A DNA stretch of 64,000 nucleotides, from the NCBI RefSeq assembly GCF_026016325.1, contig NZ_CP087203.1, positions 1,054,001 through 1,118,000 on the forward strand, given 5' to 3'. A program made the position numbers and the translations under genes. This DNA is from Pseudomonas sp. B21-056. GTDB lineage: Bacteria; Pseudomonadota; Gammaproteobacteria; Pseudomonadales; Pseudomonadaceae. The first letter of the stretch is position 1. Every line of letters begins with the position of its first letter. The notes under the pieces are model-generated. The model saw nothing but the letters and a program-made list of their open reading frames with translations, ran no database searches and was not told the origin of the DNA. Below, in pieces: positions 49,825 through 56,685 of the stretch.

Positions 49825-50352
49825 TCAGGCCGCACTGCGCGCAATTCGGACCACCTTGGGTGCCTGGGCATCCATGAACATGAAGCACCTACCAAAGAGT
49901 GCTTTCATTCCAAACTCATCGAACCTGTTGTGCCCAAGTGGTGTAATGAGAACTTCATCCGTGGCAATTGCGCGTTGGTGCTGCTGCTCAATTTCTTGCC
50001 AGTTTGCGGTAGTGACTTCGCTCAGGACGACGTTTAGTACGTCGTGGTTATAGCGCACCAAGATGTTTCCGTCTTTCATGGCCAAGGGGTGCATGTCGGG
50101 GTGCGCATGAAATACCTTGTGCAGCGACTCGGTGGCATGACTCACTGCTTGCTCATCGGAAAGGCCGTTTGGGAGGATCACTGCGGTGCCGTTGTTGAAT
50201 ACTGCAAAGTCACGTTCGCCATCTGTGTAGTGCCGAATCCGATCGATGATCAGATCGAGTGGCTGTGCAATAGACGGCTGCCAGTCTGGCACGGGAGGAA
50301 ACCGCTTTGAGGGCGCCTTGGGTGGTTCCTTCTTCTTGAATAGTCCGAACAA
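49825..50352 (-). CDS. Hypothetical cytoplasmic protein starting with TTG
   Basis: A 175-residue product beginning (M)FGLFKKKEPPKAPSKRFPP, a start pattern common in small bacterial proteins of unknown function. I chose TTG at 50352 because an AGGAG site lies six bases before it. Segments include DFAVFNNGTAVILPNGLSDE and GNILVRYNHDVLNVVLSEV. It is mixed alpha/beta with no signal peptide, and I do not recognise a family. Confidence 0.65.
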   Translation of the reverse strand: MFGLFKKKEPPKAPSKRFPPVPDWQPSIAQPLDLIIDRIRHYTDGERDFAVFNNGTAVILPNGLSDEQAVSHATESLHKVFHAHPDMHPLAMKDGNILVRYNHDVLNVVLSEVTTANWQEIEQQHQRAIATDEVLITPLGHNRFDEFGMKALFGRCFMFMDAQAPKVVRIARSAA

Positions 50353-50542
50353 TTTTGTCTCCTGTTGTGTGGCCTGACGTTTGGTTAAGGGACGGCTAGA
50401 CATTGATCCAGGAGTCTAGCCCTGGCGGGGGTACAAGTTCCCATGGTATTGCGCAGCAGCTCCCGAAAACCATCCACCACGAAAATCGACGCACTTCCCT
50501 CCGTCTGCTCCCAATGCGACTTACGTATGCCAGCCAAAGTGG

Positions 50543-50898
50543 AGACGTGTCGGTAAAGACCGACAGACGCTGGCAACGGAGGCTCGCCAGCCCACGTCGC
50601 CTTGCGCCATTGCCTACAACTGCGCCAGAATCCGCCGGCTTGTGCGCCTTGGGTTGCGTCGGTAGTTTGGGTCCCGTCACTGCTCATCAGTGATCGGGTT
50701 TAGTCGCCCGTCGTTGCTAAGTCGCTTATGCGTCCATCAGTCAGGTACTCCAATTCCTGCGCTCGATGGTGGCTGTGCGCAGGGCGCCCTCGGGCGCGCC
50801 GATTTCTTAGCTCGTCGGTCGACTAACCTGCGTACAGCTGCCTCCCAATCGTTTAGTCGCGAGCGGGTCGCAGTCTCACCCAAAAGAGAGCTAAGGCT
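50543..50898 (+). promoter_or_regulatory. DUF6124 leader element, copy 1
   Basis: A 356-bp leader closely similar to 55070-55424 and ending at a DUF6124 start codon. Visible hairpins: GTCGGT/ACCGAC (50549-50564), AACT/AGTT-bounded core (50604-50668), CACTG/CAGTG (50678-50692), and CGACTAA (50820-50826) with TTAGTCG (50853-50859). A second TTTAGTCGC at 50699-50707 could compete for the same CGACTAA arm. Arms have changed together relative to copy 3. Function unknown; it may be a structured mRNA leader. Confidence 0.6.
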
Positions 50899-51021
50899 AT
50901 GGTCAAAATTACACCAAACCCTGTATCACCGACACCGGCCGTCAGACGTGCGCTGCGCGCTCAAATACCTCATCAGCCCATTGGTTCAAGCTTTTTCCAG
51001 CGGTTTGAGCGGCAATGGTAG
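50899..51021 (+). pseudogene. Truncated DUF6124 gene
   Basis: ATG 50899 begins MVKITPNPVSPTPAV, matching the start of the intact DUF6124 at 55425 (MVKVTPNPP). After about 15 codons the frame runs into the antisense of the hicB 3' end and stops at 51019-51021. The rest of the gene is missing, so the hicAB cassette or a deletion has replaced it. Confidence 0.75.
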
Positions 51022-51274
51022 CGGCGGCATGAACTTCAGGACGAATGCGCAGCATCACCTTCCCTGAAGCAGGCTTCTCAGGGCTGACGCCTTGCTCGGC
51101 ACAGTCCGACAGATAATCCTCAACAGCACTGGCAAACTCGGCACGCAACTGCGTCACCGAGTCGGCGTGAAAGCTGATGATGTCACGCACGCCCAGAACT
51201 CGACCGACGAAGATGTCGTCACGCTCGTCAAACTCAACTCGGGCGGTATAGCCCTTATAGGTCATGCTATTCAT
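50942..51274 (-). CDS. hicB: HicB-type antitoxin with ribbon-helix-helix tail
   Basis: The 110-residue protein has a HicB-like N-terminal domain (YTARVEFDERDDIFVGRVLG, ISFHADSVTQLRAEFASAVE) and a C-terminal RHH DNA-binding segment (VMLRIRPEVHAAATIAAQTA, KSLNQWADEVFERAA). It should neutralise HicA and repress the operon. The start overlaps the hicA stop by 4 bp. Its stop lies exactly at the junction with the truncated DUF6124 gene. Confidence 0.9.
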   Translation of the reverse strand: MNSMTYKGYTARVEFDERDDIFVGRVLGVRDIISFHADSVTQLRAEFASAVEDYLSDCAEQGVSPEKPASGKVMLRIRPEVHAAATIAAQTAGKSLNQWADEVFERAAHV

Positions 51275-51525
51275 AGCTCAACTCCTGCTCGCTGGAGAAA
51301 TTCGCGAGCTTCTTCTACCTGATATTTCTTGGCTTCTTTTCCAGGGTGCGGCCGATGGCAGCGCCACTGGGCCTCTCGTAACACGAGCTTGACCCGCGAG
51401 CCTTCGCGTTCCAACACTTGGCCGCCCAGATGAATGACCAATGCCTCGATGTCAGCAAACACTATCGCCGCGCTGGTTGGCGTTCGGTAGATCGCGTCAA
51501 GGGTCTTTCGGTGTCTGTTCTTCAT
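51271..51525 (-). CDS. hicA: HicA-type toxin
   Basis: An 84-residue product beginning MKNRHRKTLDAIYRTP with the HicA fold: FADIEALVIHLGGQVLEREG, SRVKLVLREAQWRCHRPHPG, VEEAREFLQRAGVEL. HicA is an mRNA interferase acting on translating cells. This subgroup has Arg (GSR) where classic HicA has the catalytic His in GSH, but His remains in CHRPHP. It is first in the hicAB operon, overlapping hicB by 4 bp. Confidence 0.9.
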   Translation of the reverse strand: MKNRHRKTLDAIYRTPTSAAIVFADIEALVIHLGGQVLEREGSRVKLVLREAQWRCHRPHPGKEAKKYQVEEAREFLQRAGVEL

Positions 51526-51661
51526 GTTGGGCATGCTATCAAAAGAAGATAGCACTATCCAGCCAGTCCAGCGCCATTGAAGCCTGATGAGGGGCTATGC
51601 CCAGGTTCGGGGACGGCAGCATAGGCCGACCCCAGCGGGGCGATCAGATCCTATCTCCAAA

Positions 51662-51782
51662 GCTGACAGCCGACATCGCCTTCGCCTTTGCCTACAACTA
51701 CGCCAGAATCCGCCGGCTTGTGCGCCTTGGACCTCGCCGGTAGTTTGAGTCCTGTCGCGGCTCATCAGTGAGCGGTCGTGAC
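51662..51782 (+). repeat. DUF6124 leader element, copy 2 (core only)
   Basis: Contains the most conserved part of the leader (CCTACAACTACGCCAGAATC then CGCCGGCTTGTGCGCC and GGTAGTTTGAG) but lacks the CGACTAA/TTAGTCG part and any DUF6124 start. The CACTG/CAGTG hairpin is damaged (CGCGGCTCATCAGTG). It joins directly to a hicB tail fragment. Confidence 0.7.
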
Positions 51783-51865
51783 CCATTGGCCGAAGGCTTG
51801 GGTTGCAATAGTAGCGGCGGTACGCACTTCAGGACGAACCCGCAGCAACATCTTCCGGAGGAGCT
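51783..51865 (-). pseudogene. Relic of a second hicB 3' end
   Basis: The minus strand reads RKMLLRVRPEVRTAATIATQ, then AFGQW, close to the RHH segment VMLRIRPEVHAAATIAAQTA of hicB at 50942. The remainder of the gene is missing. It follows a leader core just as the intact hicB follows copy 1, so both derive from one duplicated segment. Confidence 0.7.
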
Positions 51866-51870
51866 GACTG

Positions 51871-52146
51871 ATGATCAGCAAAGCGAAAATAAAAAGCGTG
51901 AAACCTGCCCCTGGCAAACATGCCTTGCAGGTGGAGTTCGTCAACGGTAAGCGCTACGACGTGGACCTGCGCGAACACGTTCGCCAATTTCCGGCGCTCA
52001 ACCCCTTGGAAGACCTGTCGCTGTTCGCCACCGCCCAATTGGGCGAATGGGGTTTCGATGTGAGCTGGGGTGATGAGCTTGAACTCGCCGCTGTTACCTT
52101 GCACCGGTTGGCGTTGGAACAGGCCGGTGAGGTGATGCCTAGCTAA
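51871..52146 (+). CDS. DUF2442 family protein
   Basis: The 91-residue protein fits DUF2442: KSVKPAPGKHALQVEFVNGK, RYDVDLREHVRQFPALNPL, GEWGFDVSWGDELELAAVTL. DUF2442 proteins are often paired with DUF4160 as putative toxin-antitoxin partners; here no DUF4160 gene is present. Its ribosome site GGAGGAG at 51852-51858 lies inside the hicB relic. The stop overlaps the convergent Rof-like gene. Confidence 0.85.
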   Translation: MISKAKIKSVKPAPGKHALQVEFVNGKRYDVDLREHVRQFPALNPLEDLSLFATAQLGEWGFDVSWGDELELAAVTLHRLALEQAGEVMPS

Positions 52147-52427
52147 GCGTCCAAAGGCTGGTCACCTAGTGCCAGCACAACCCGTCCAAACCTGGCGTGC
52201 TCATCCCGCGGCGTAATCGCCAACAAGTGATCCAAACGTATCTCCCGGCGACCCTCCGCGGTTTCAACCTCAAGAAACTCCTCCCGCGTGCGAGCTGTAC
52301 GCGTGGTGATCGCACGGGCTGTCAGGTGTTGGCCGTCAGTCAGTTCGATGTCCAGCGTGTAGCCGTAGAGGCAGGCGATCTCCAGGTAGTCATGCAAGTC
52401 GCAGTTCAAGGGTTGATAGGTCTTCAT
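52143..52427 (-). CDS. rof: Rho-binding antiterminator (Rof/YaeO family)
   Basis: The 94-residue product MKTYQPLNCDLHDYLEIACL has the Rof signature YQPINCDLHDYLEIA and the Sm-like fold strands DIELTDGQHLTARAITTRTA, EIRLDHLLAITPRDE. Rof binds Rho and reduces termination. ATG 52427 has GAGG upstream; an earlier in-frame start adds unlikely residues. It sits in the accessory region between DUF2442 and the lyase gene. Confidence 0.85.
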   Translation of the reverse strand: MKTYQPLNCDLHDYLEIACLYGYTLDIELTDGQHLTARAITTRTARTREEFLEVETAEGRREIRLDHLLAITPRDEHARFGRVVLALGDQPLDA

Positions 52428-52522
52428 CTCATGACCTCGGTGGCCATGGCGGCGCTCTCCCATTAGGACGACAGCGACCGAACAGGATGAGCCACCTGTT
52501 GGTCGCAAGGGCCCAGCGCGAT

Positions 52523-53407
52523 TCAGCGCAGTTGATTCAACATCGTCTGCAGCTGGTTAATGCGCGCCTCGTCGAGTGGGAACACCGGCAAGCGAGGATC
52601 GCCCACTTCCAGGCCCAGGCTGCATAGACCCGCCTTGATGGTAGCCGGCAAGCCGCCCTTGAGGATGAAATCCAGCAGCGGCAATTGACGATAGAACAGC
52701 GCCCGGGCCCGGTCCAGGTCGTTGGCCAGTACGGCGTCATACAGGTCGAGGTTGAGCTGCGGGATCAGGTTCGGTGCTGCGGTGCACCAGCCTTTGGCGC
52801 CGGCCGCGAAGGCTTCCAGAGCCAGTGGGTTGCAACCGTTGTAGAACGGCACCTGGCCCTCGCCCAACAGCTGCAGCTTGTGCATGCGCTGGATGTCGCC
52901 GGTGCTCTCCTTGACCATGGTGACGTTCGCCACCGCGTTGAAAATCCTCAGGATCAGCTCCACGGACATGTCGATGCCGCTGGTGGCCGGGTTGTTGTAG
53001 AGCATGATGGGCAGGTCGATGCTGGCGCCGATGGCCTGGTAGTGCGCGAGGATTTCCGCCTCGCTCAGTTTCCAGTAAGAGGCAGGCAATACCATCACCG
53101 CATCGGCGCCCTTCGCTTGGGCAAAGCGTGCGCGGCGTACCGCCTTGGCGGTGGTCAGGTCCGACACGCTGACCACCGTCGGCACCCGGCCGGCGACGCG
53201 GGCAATGCTGAACTCGCTGACCTGATCCCACTCCGCATCGCTCAGGTAAGCGCCCTCGCCGGTGCTGCCCAAAGGCGCGATGGCGTGGACGCCGCTGTCG
53301 ATCAGGCGGTCGATGGACTGGCCCAGTGCGTCCAGGTCCAAGCCTTGGCCGTCGGCGGAGAAGGGCGTGATGGTGTAACCGATGATGCCGTGGATATTGG
53401 TAGACAT
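52523..53407 (-). CDS. DapA-superfamily (dihydrodipicolinate synthase-like) lyase/aldolase
   Basis: The 294-residue TIM-barrel enzyme has GSTGE at 47-51, catalytic Y137 (IMLYNNPATSG) and the Schiff-base K166 (VTMVKESTGD). It belongs to the class I pyruvate-dependent aldolase superfamily; the main dapA is normally elsewhere, so this is probably a catabolic aldolase or dehydratase. It lies 19 bp after a class II aldolase gene on the same strand, and both are likely under the divergent XRE-cupin regulator. Confidence 0.85.
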   Translation of the reverse strand: MSTNIHGIIGYTITPFSADGQGLDLDALGQSIDRLIDSGVHAIAPLGSTGEGAYLSDAEWDQVSEFSIARVAGRVPTVVSVSDLTTAKAVRRARFAQAKGADAVMVLPASYWKLSEAEILAHYQAIGASIDLPIMLYNNPATSGIDMSVELILRIFNAVANVTMVKESTGDIQRMHKLQLLGEGQVPFYNGCNPLALEAFAAGAKGWCTAAPNLIPQLNLDLYDAVLANDLDRARALFYRQLPLLDFILKGGLPATIKAGLCSLGLEVGDPRLPVFPLDEARINQLQTMLNQLR

Positions 53408-53426
53408 GGCGTGGCTCCTAATGGGT

Positions 53427-54209
53427 TCAGTTCAGGCAATCGGCGTGTTGGCGCAGGTTCTGCCGGGCGTAGTAGTTGAAGGCGGCCGCATGACGCTTGG
53501 GGCGGGCGATCCAGTCGTGGGCTTCGCGACCCAGGTGCGGCAGGATCGGTTTCACCTCGCCGGCGGCCATGGCCAGCAGTTGCAGCTTCGCGGCGCGTTC
53601 GATCAGTTGGGCGATGTTGCAGGCTTCCTCCACGGTGGCACCGGTGGACAACTGGCCGTGGTGGGAAAGCAGGATGGCGCGCTTGTCGCCTAAGGCGCCG
53701 GCGATCAATTCGCCTTCCTCATTGCCCACCGGCACACCCGGCCAGCCCTCCAGGAACGCGCAGTCTTCGTAGAGCGGGCAGAGGTCCATGTGGGAAATCT
53801 GCAAGGGCACCTCCAGCATCGACAGCGCGGCGATGTGGGTCGGGTGGGTGTGGATGATGCAATTCACATCCGGCCGGGCGCGGTAGACCCAGGTGTGAAA
53901 GCGGTTGGCCGGGTTGGGAATACCGTGGCCCTCCAGCACCTCCAGGTCTTCATTGATCAGCAGCAGGTTGCCGGCGGTAATTTCGTCGAAGCCCAGGCCC
54001 AATTGCTGGGTGTAGTAGGTGCCCGGTTGCGGCCCGCGCGCAGTGATCTGCCCGGCCAGGCCCGAGTCATGACCGTTTTCGAACAGGATGCGGCAGGTCA
54101 GGGCCAGCTTTTGTCGTACAGTCCACGTATTATCCGGCAGTGATTTTTGCATCTGGTTAACAGCGTGCTGGACCAACTGGTCCTTGGGCGTCGCCAGTGT
54201 CTTGCTCAT
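53427..54209 (-). CDS. Class II aldolase/adducin family protein
   Basis: The 260-residue protein has zinc ligands in CIIHTHPTHIAAL (H120, H122) and a later LSHHGQLSTGA, with substrate-loop LAGQITARGPQP. Members cleave or decarboxylate phospho-sugars or related hydroxy-acids. It is the first gene of a two-gene operon with the DapA-like enzyme. A perfect palindrome and half-site about 70-105 bp upstream suggest control by the divergent XRE-cupin regulator. Confidence 0.88.
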   Translation of the reverse strand: MSKTLATPKDQLVQHAVNQMQKSLPDNTWTVRQKLALTCRILFENGHDSGLAGQITARGPQPGTYYTQQLGLGFDEITAGNLLLINEDLEVLEGHGIPNPANRFHTWVYRARPDVNCIIHTHPTHIAALSMLEVPLQISHMDLCPLYEDCAFLEGWPGVPVGNEEGELIAGALGDKRAILLSHHGQLSTGATVEEACNIAQLIERAAKLQLLAMAAGEVKPILPHLGREAHDWIARPKRHAAAFNYYARQNLRQHADCLN

Positions 54210-54278
54210 ATCCGTTCTCCTGATTCGTTCTTTGACCGTTCTTGATCCGCGTCATGGAAGCTGTGAAAGGAAGGTGCT

Positions 54279-54315
54279 AATGACACAAAAAATACTATAT
54301 GACACAAAGTGTCAT
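54279..54315. promoter_or_regulatory. Palindromic operator plus half-site upstream of the aldolase operon
   Basis: ATGACACAAAGTGTCAT at 54299-54315 is a perfect palindrome (7-bp arms), and a further ATGACACAAAA half-site starts at 54280, 19 bp upstream. Both lie between the aldolase operon and the XRE-cupin gene, as expected for a shared operator. Confidence 0.75.
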
Positions 54316-54359
54316 TTGCAACCTTTGATTGTCCGTTTCCCAGGAAATGTTGGTTACCT

Positions 54360-54926
54360 ATGTCTATTCGCTTGAAATTGCTCAGGAAAAAACTCGGGAT
54401 GACACTGGACGTCCTGGCTGAAAAAACCGCGATGACCAAGAGCTACCTGTCCAAGGTGGAGCGCGGGCTGAGCACGCCCTCCATCGCCACCGCGCTCAAG
54501 CTCGCCAAGGCGCTGAATGTGAACGTCGAGGAATTGTTCTCTGAGGAAAACGTCTCCCTCGACAGCTACAGCCTGGTGCGCAGTGAAGACCGGCGCTCGC
54601 TGGCGTCGAGCAGCGGCAGTTCCGAATACGCGGTGCTGGCCCATCAGGTCTCCGAGCGCAGTCTGTTGCCCTTCATCCTCTATCCCGCGACCGAATTCAC
54701 CGCGCACCACGCGTTCAAGGAACACACGGGGGAGGAGTTCCTGTTCGTGCATGAGGGGCAGGTGGAAGTGGATTTCATGAACGAGCGCGTGCTGCTGAAT
54801 CGCGGTGATGCCTTGCATTTCAATGCGCAGAAGCCCCATCGGCTGCGTTCGGTGGGGGATGTTCAGGCGCAGTTGTTGGTGGTGGTGCATAGCGATGAGG
54901 CGGGGGAGAAGGGCGAGGGCGCCTAG
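54360..54926 (+). CDS. XRE-family regulator with C-terminal cupin domain
   Basis: The 188-residue protein has an N-terminal HTH (LRKKLGMTLDVLAEKTAMTK, SYLSKVERGLSTPSIATALK) and a cupin barrel (about 95-180; EFTAHHAFKEHTGEEFLFVH, GDALHFNAQKPHRLRS). Such regulators sense a small ligand through the cupin. ATG 54360 has AGGAA 13 bases upstream, rather distant. It is divergent from the aldolase/DapA-like operon, and its operator palindrome is 45 bp before its start. Confidence 0.9.
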   Translation: MSIRLKLLRKKLGMTLDVLAEKTAMTKSYLSKVERGLSTPSIATALKLAKALNVNVEELFSEENVSLDSYSLVRSEDRRSLASSSGSSEYAVLAHQVSERSLLPFILYPATEFTAHHAFKEHTGEEFLFVHEGQVEVDFMNERVLLNRGDALHFNAQKPHRLRSVGDVQAQLLVVVHSDEAGEKGEGA

Positions 54927-54950
54927 CGGCTCCAATCGCAGGTAACCAAC

Positions 54951-54994
54951 GTGGCGAGGGAGCTTGCTCCCGCTGGGCTGCGCAGCAGCCCCCT
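54951..54994 (+). repeat. Type 2 REP copy (variant)
   Basis: GTGGCGAGGGAGCTTGCTCC followed by GGGCTGCGCAGCAGCCCCC. It is a hybrid-looking variant in which the inner arm resembles the type 1 REP. Confidence 0.75.
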
Positions 54995-55069
54995 CCTATG
55001 AACCCTCGCTACCGATCTTCCGACAACCTCAACTGAACGGCATCGAACACCTGCCCGGACCAGTCGAGT

Positions 55070-55424
55070 GACGTCTGTCAGTAAAGACCGACAGACACCA
55101 GCGACGAAGGTTCGCCAAGCCACAGCGCCTTGCGCCTTTGCCTACAACTACGCCAGAATCCGCCGGCTTGTGCGCCTGGGGTTGCGTCGGTAGTTTTGGA
55201 CCTGTCACTGATGGTCAGTGATCGGGTTTAGCAGCTCGTGGTGAAACAGGTTGTGCAAGGCGTCATCCAGTCAGGATTCCCCATCCTGCACTTGATGGTG
55301 GCTGTGCGCAGGGCGTCCCCGGACGCGCCGGTTTCTTGTTTCCCCGGTCTGCTAACCTGCGTACAGCTGCCTCCCATCGTTTAGCAGCGAGTGGGTGATG
55401 GCTCCTACTACAGGAAGCAAGACG
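55070..55424 (+). promoter_or_regulatory. DUF6124 leader element, copy 3 (intact)
   Basis: A 355-bp leader in front of the intact DUF6124 gene. Hairpins: TCTGTC/GACAGA (55074-55095), AACTAC/GTAGTT core (55145-55195), CACTGA/TCAGTG (55206-55220), and CTGCTAA (55349-55355) with TTAGCAG (55381-55387). TTTAGCAGC also occurs upstream at 55227-55235. Relative to copy 1, CGACTAA has become CTGCTAA and both TTAGTCG copies have become TTAGCAG, keeping the pairing. The only other item in 54927-55424 is the type 2 REP. Confidence 0.65.
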
Positions 55425-55784
55425 ATGGTAAAAGTTACTCCGAATCCTCCTGCGGCAGACGAACCTACGTCCCGCGCCCAATCTGCCCGCAACAAGAAAA
55501 TCGACGACGCTGCCACACGAGCGTTGGATTACTACCTGAAACCCAAGCCTAAGGGTGAAACGTCTGACAAGACCGACTCTATTTTTCGGATTGATCCGGG
55601 GGTTGATTCTGAGTGTTTGCTTGCGAATCTCAGTGAGAATTTGGCTTCGGCGAATGCGATGATCAGTGATTTGGCGTTTGATCTGGATGGGTCAAGGCGG
55701 CGGGTTGTGTTGGGGATTTTGCAGGTGATTGAGGTGAGTGAGCTGTTGGCGAATCGGGCTTTGGATATTGTTGAGGTGAGGTAA
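55425..55784 (+). CDS. DUF6124 family protein
   Basis: The 119-residue product matches DUF6124, a Pseudomonas family present in several copies per genome: MVKVTPNPPAADEPTSRAQS, DDAATRALDYYLKPKPKG, LLANLSENLASANAMISDLA, FDLDGSRRRVVLGILQVIEV. It has a disordered N-terminus and a helical C-terminal half. Function unknown. ATG 55425 follows AGGA by nine bases, at the end of the structured leader. A terminator follows. Confidence 0.88.
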   Translation: MVKVTPNPPAADEPTSRAQSARNKKIDDAATRALDYYLKPKPKGETSDKTDSIFRIDPGVDSECLLANLSENLASANAMISDLAFDLDGSRRRVVLGILQVIEVSELLANRALDIVEVR

Positions 55785-55814
55785 CGCAGCAGTATTACGT
55801 GCTGCCTTGATTGG

Positions 55815-55846
55815 AAAAAAGGTCTTGCCCAGCAAGGCCTTTTTTT
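55815..55846 (+). terminator. Rho-independent terminator after DUF6124
   Basis: AAAAAAGGTCTTGC and GCAAGGCCTTTTTT pair with one G-T pair around a CCA loop, followed by a T run. Confidence 0.9.
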
Positions 55847-56021
55847 GTGCCCGAGAGGCTTAACGTCCCAGCAAACCCGAGGCCCCAAGAGGTCTGAATT
55901 CTCCATGCATGCGAGCTTTTCTCCTGCAAGTGGAAGCGTGACAAATTTTCGCAGAGCAGCAGTGGCGTTTTGCTGCTATACCTCACGAACAAATTCGGCG
56001 TGGTGCAAACAGGAGTTCAGG

Positions 56022-56465
56022 ATGAAGATTCTTGCAGGGTTGGTCTTGGGGTTGATATTAGCCATTCTTGTTTCGACAGTTGTCGCCATTGCCGGGGCGG
56101 CATCACCGAGAGCTGGTGGAGGGGCTGGCGCGATTGTTTTCTTCATAACATGGATTTTTGCACTCGCAATAGCTGTCTCCGCTCCCACTGCTGGCAAGGC
56201 ATGGCGTCGACTTTTGGTCACCTCGGGCATCGCTGCATTCATGCTCCCCTTGGCTGGTATTGTTTTTACCGGTAGCCATATAGCCACCAATATTAGTGGC
56301 GCTCATTCAGGGGCGGAAACCGCAGGAGCCGCGATTGGCGGAACTTTGGTAAGTGGCTTTTTAGGATTCGTTGGTTTTTTCCTGGGTGTGATCTGTCTCA
56401 TCATCGGTTTGATGGTCGGCCGGGATAAACAAGTGATCTACATTCAGCCGCCACCAAAATCTTAA
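56022..56465 (+). CDS. Small multi-pass membrane protein, unknown function
   Basis: The 147-residue protein has four hydrophobic segments (about 3-25, 36-55, 68-88, 105-135), is glycine- and alanine-rich, and ends with a short polar tail (GRDKQVIYIQPPPKS). No family recognised. ATG 56022 follows AGGAG by six bases. It lies just upstream of the AlbA_2-STAND gene but is separated by about 220 bp. Confidence 0.7.
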   Translation: MKILAGLVLGLILAILVSTVVAIAGAASPRAGGGAGAIVFFITWIFALAIAVSAPTAGKAWRRLLVTSGIAAFMLPLAGIVFTGSHIATNISGAHSGAETAGAAIGGTLVSGFLGFVGFFLGVICLIIGLMVGRDKQVIYIQPPPKS

Positions 56466-56685
56466 GAGATGAAAGAGTGTTGGTTTGGTTGATCAATATG
56501 TAGCAGTTAATAGCGATCTGGCGTGAATGCGGGGATTTCCTCTCTTTAAATAAATTTGTCCCCTTTGTTGATTTGGGGTCTGGACAGGGTGATATCATTT
56601 CGATATTGTCAGGTTTCCGGGCCGAGTTTTAATTTTAGTATCGCGTCCGTTATGACTGAACATGAATCAGATGGGGATTAGTTTC

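Noticed and set aside
50385..50687. Minus-strand frame across the DUF6124 leader (reads GAQAGGFWRSC, also seen in the two other copies)
   Set aside because: The frame has no shared start, is closed by a stop soon after in copy 3, and the paired changes in hairpin arms favour structure on the plus strand over coding on the minus strand.
50699..50860. Integron attC-like reading of the TTTAGTCGC / GACTAAC motifs
   Set aside because: The core bases differ from attC R and L boxes, there is no integrase gene in the window, and the motifs lie at fixed places in a gene leader.
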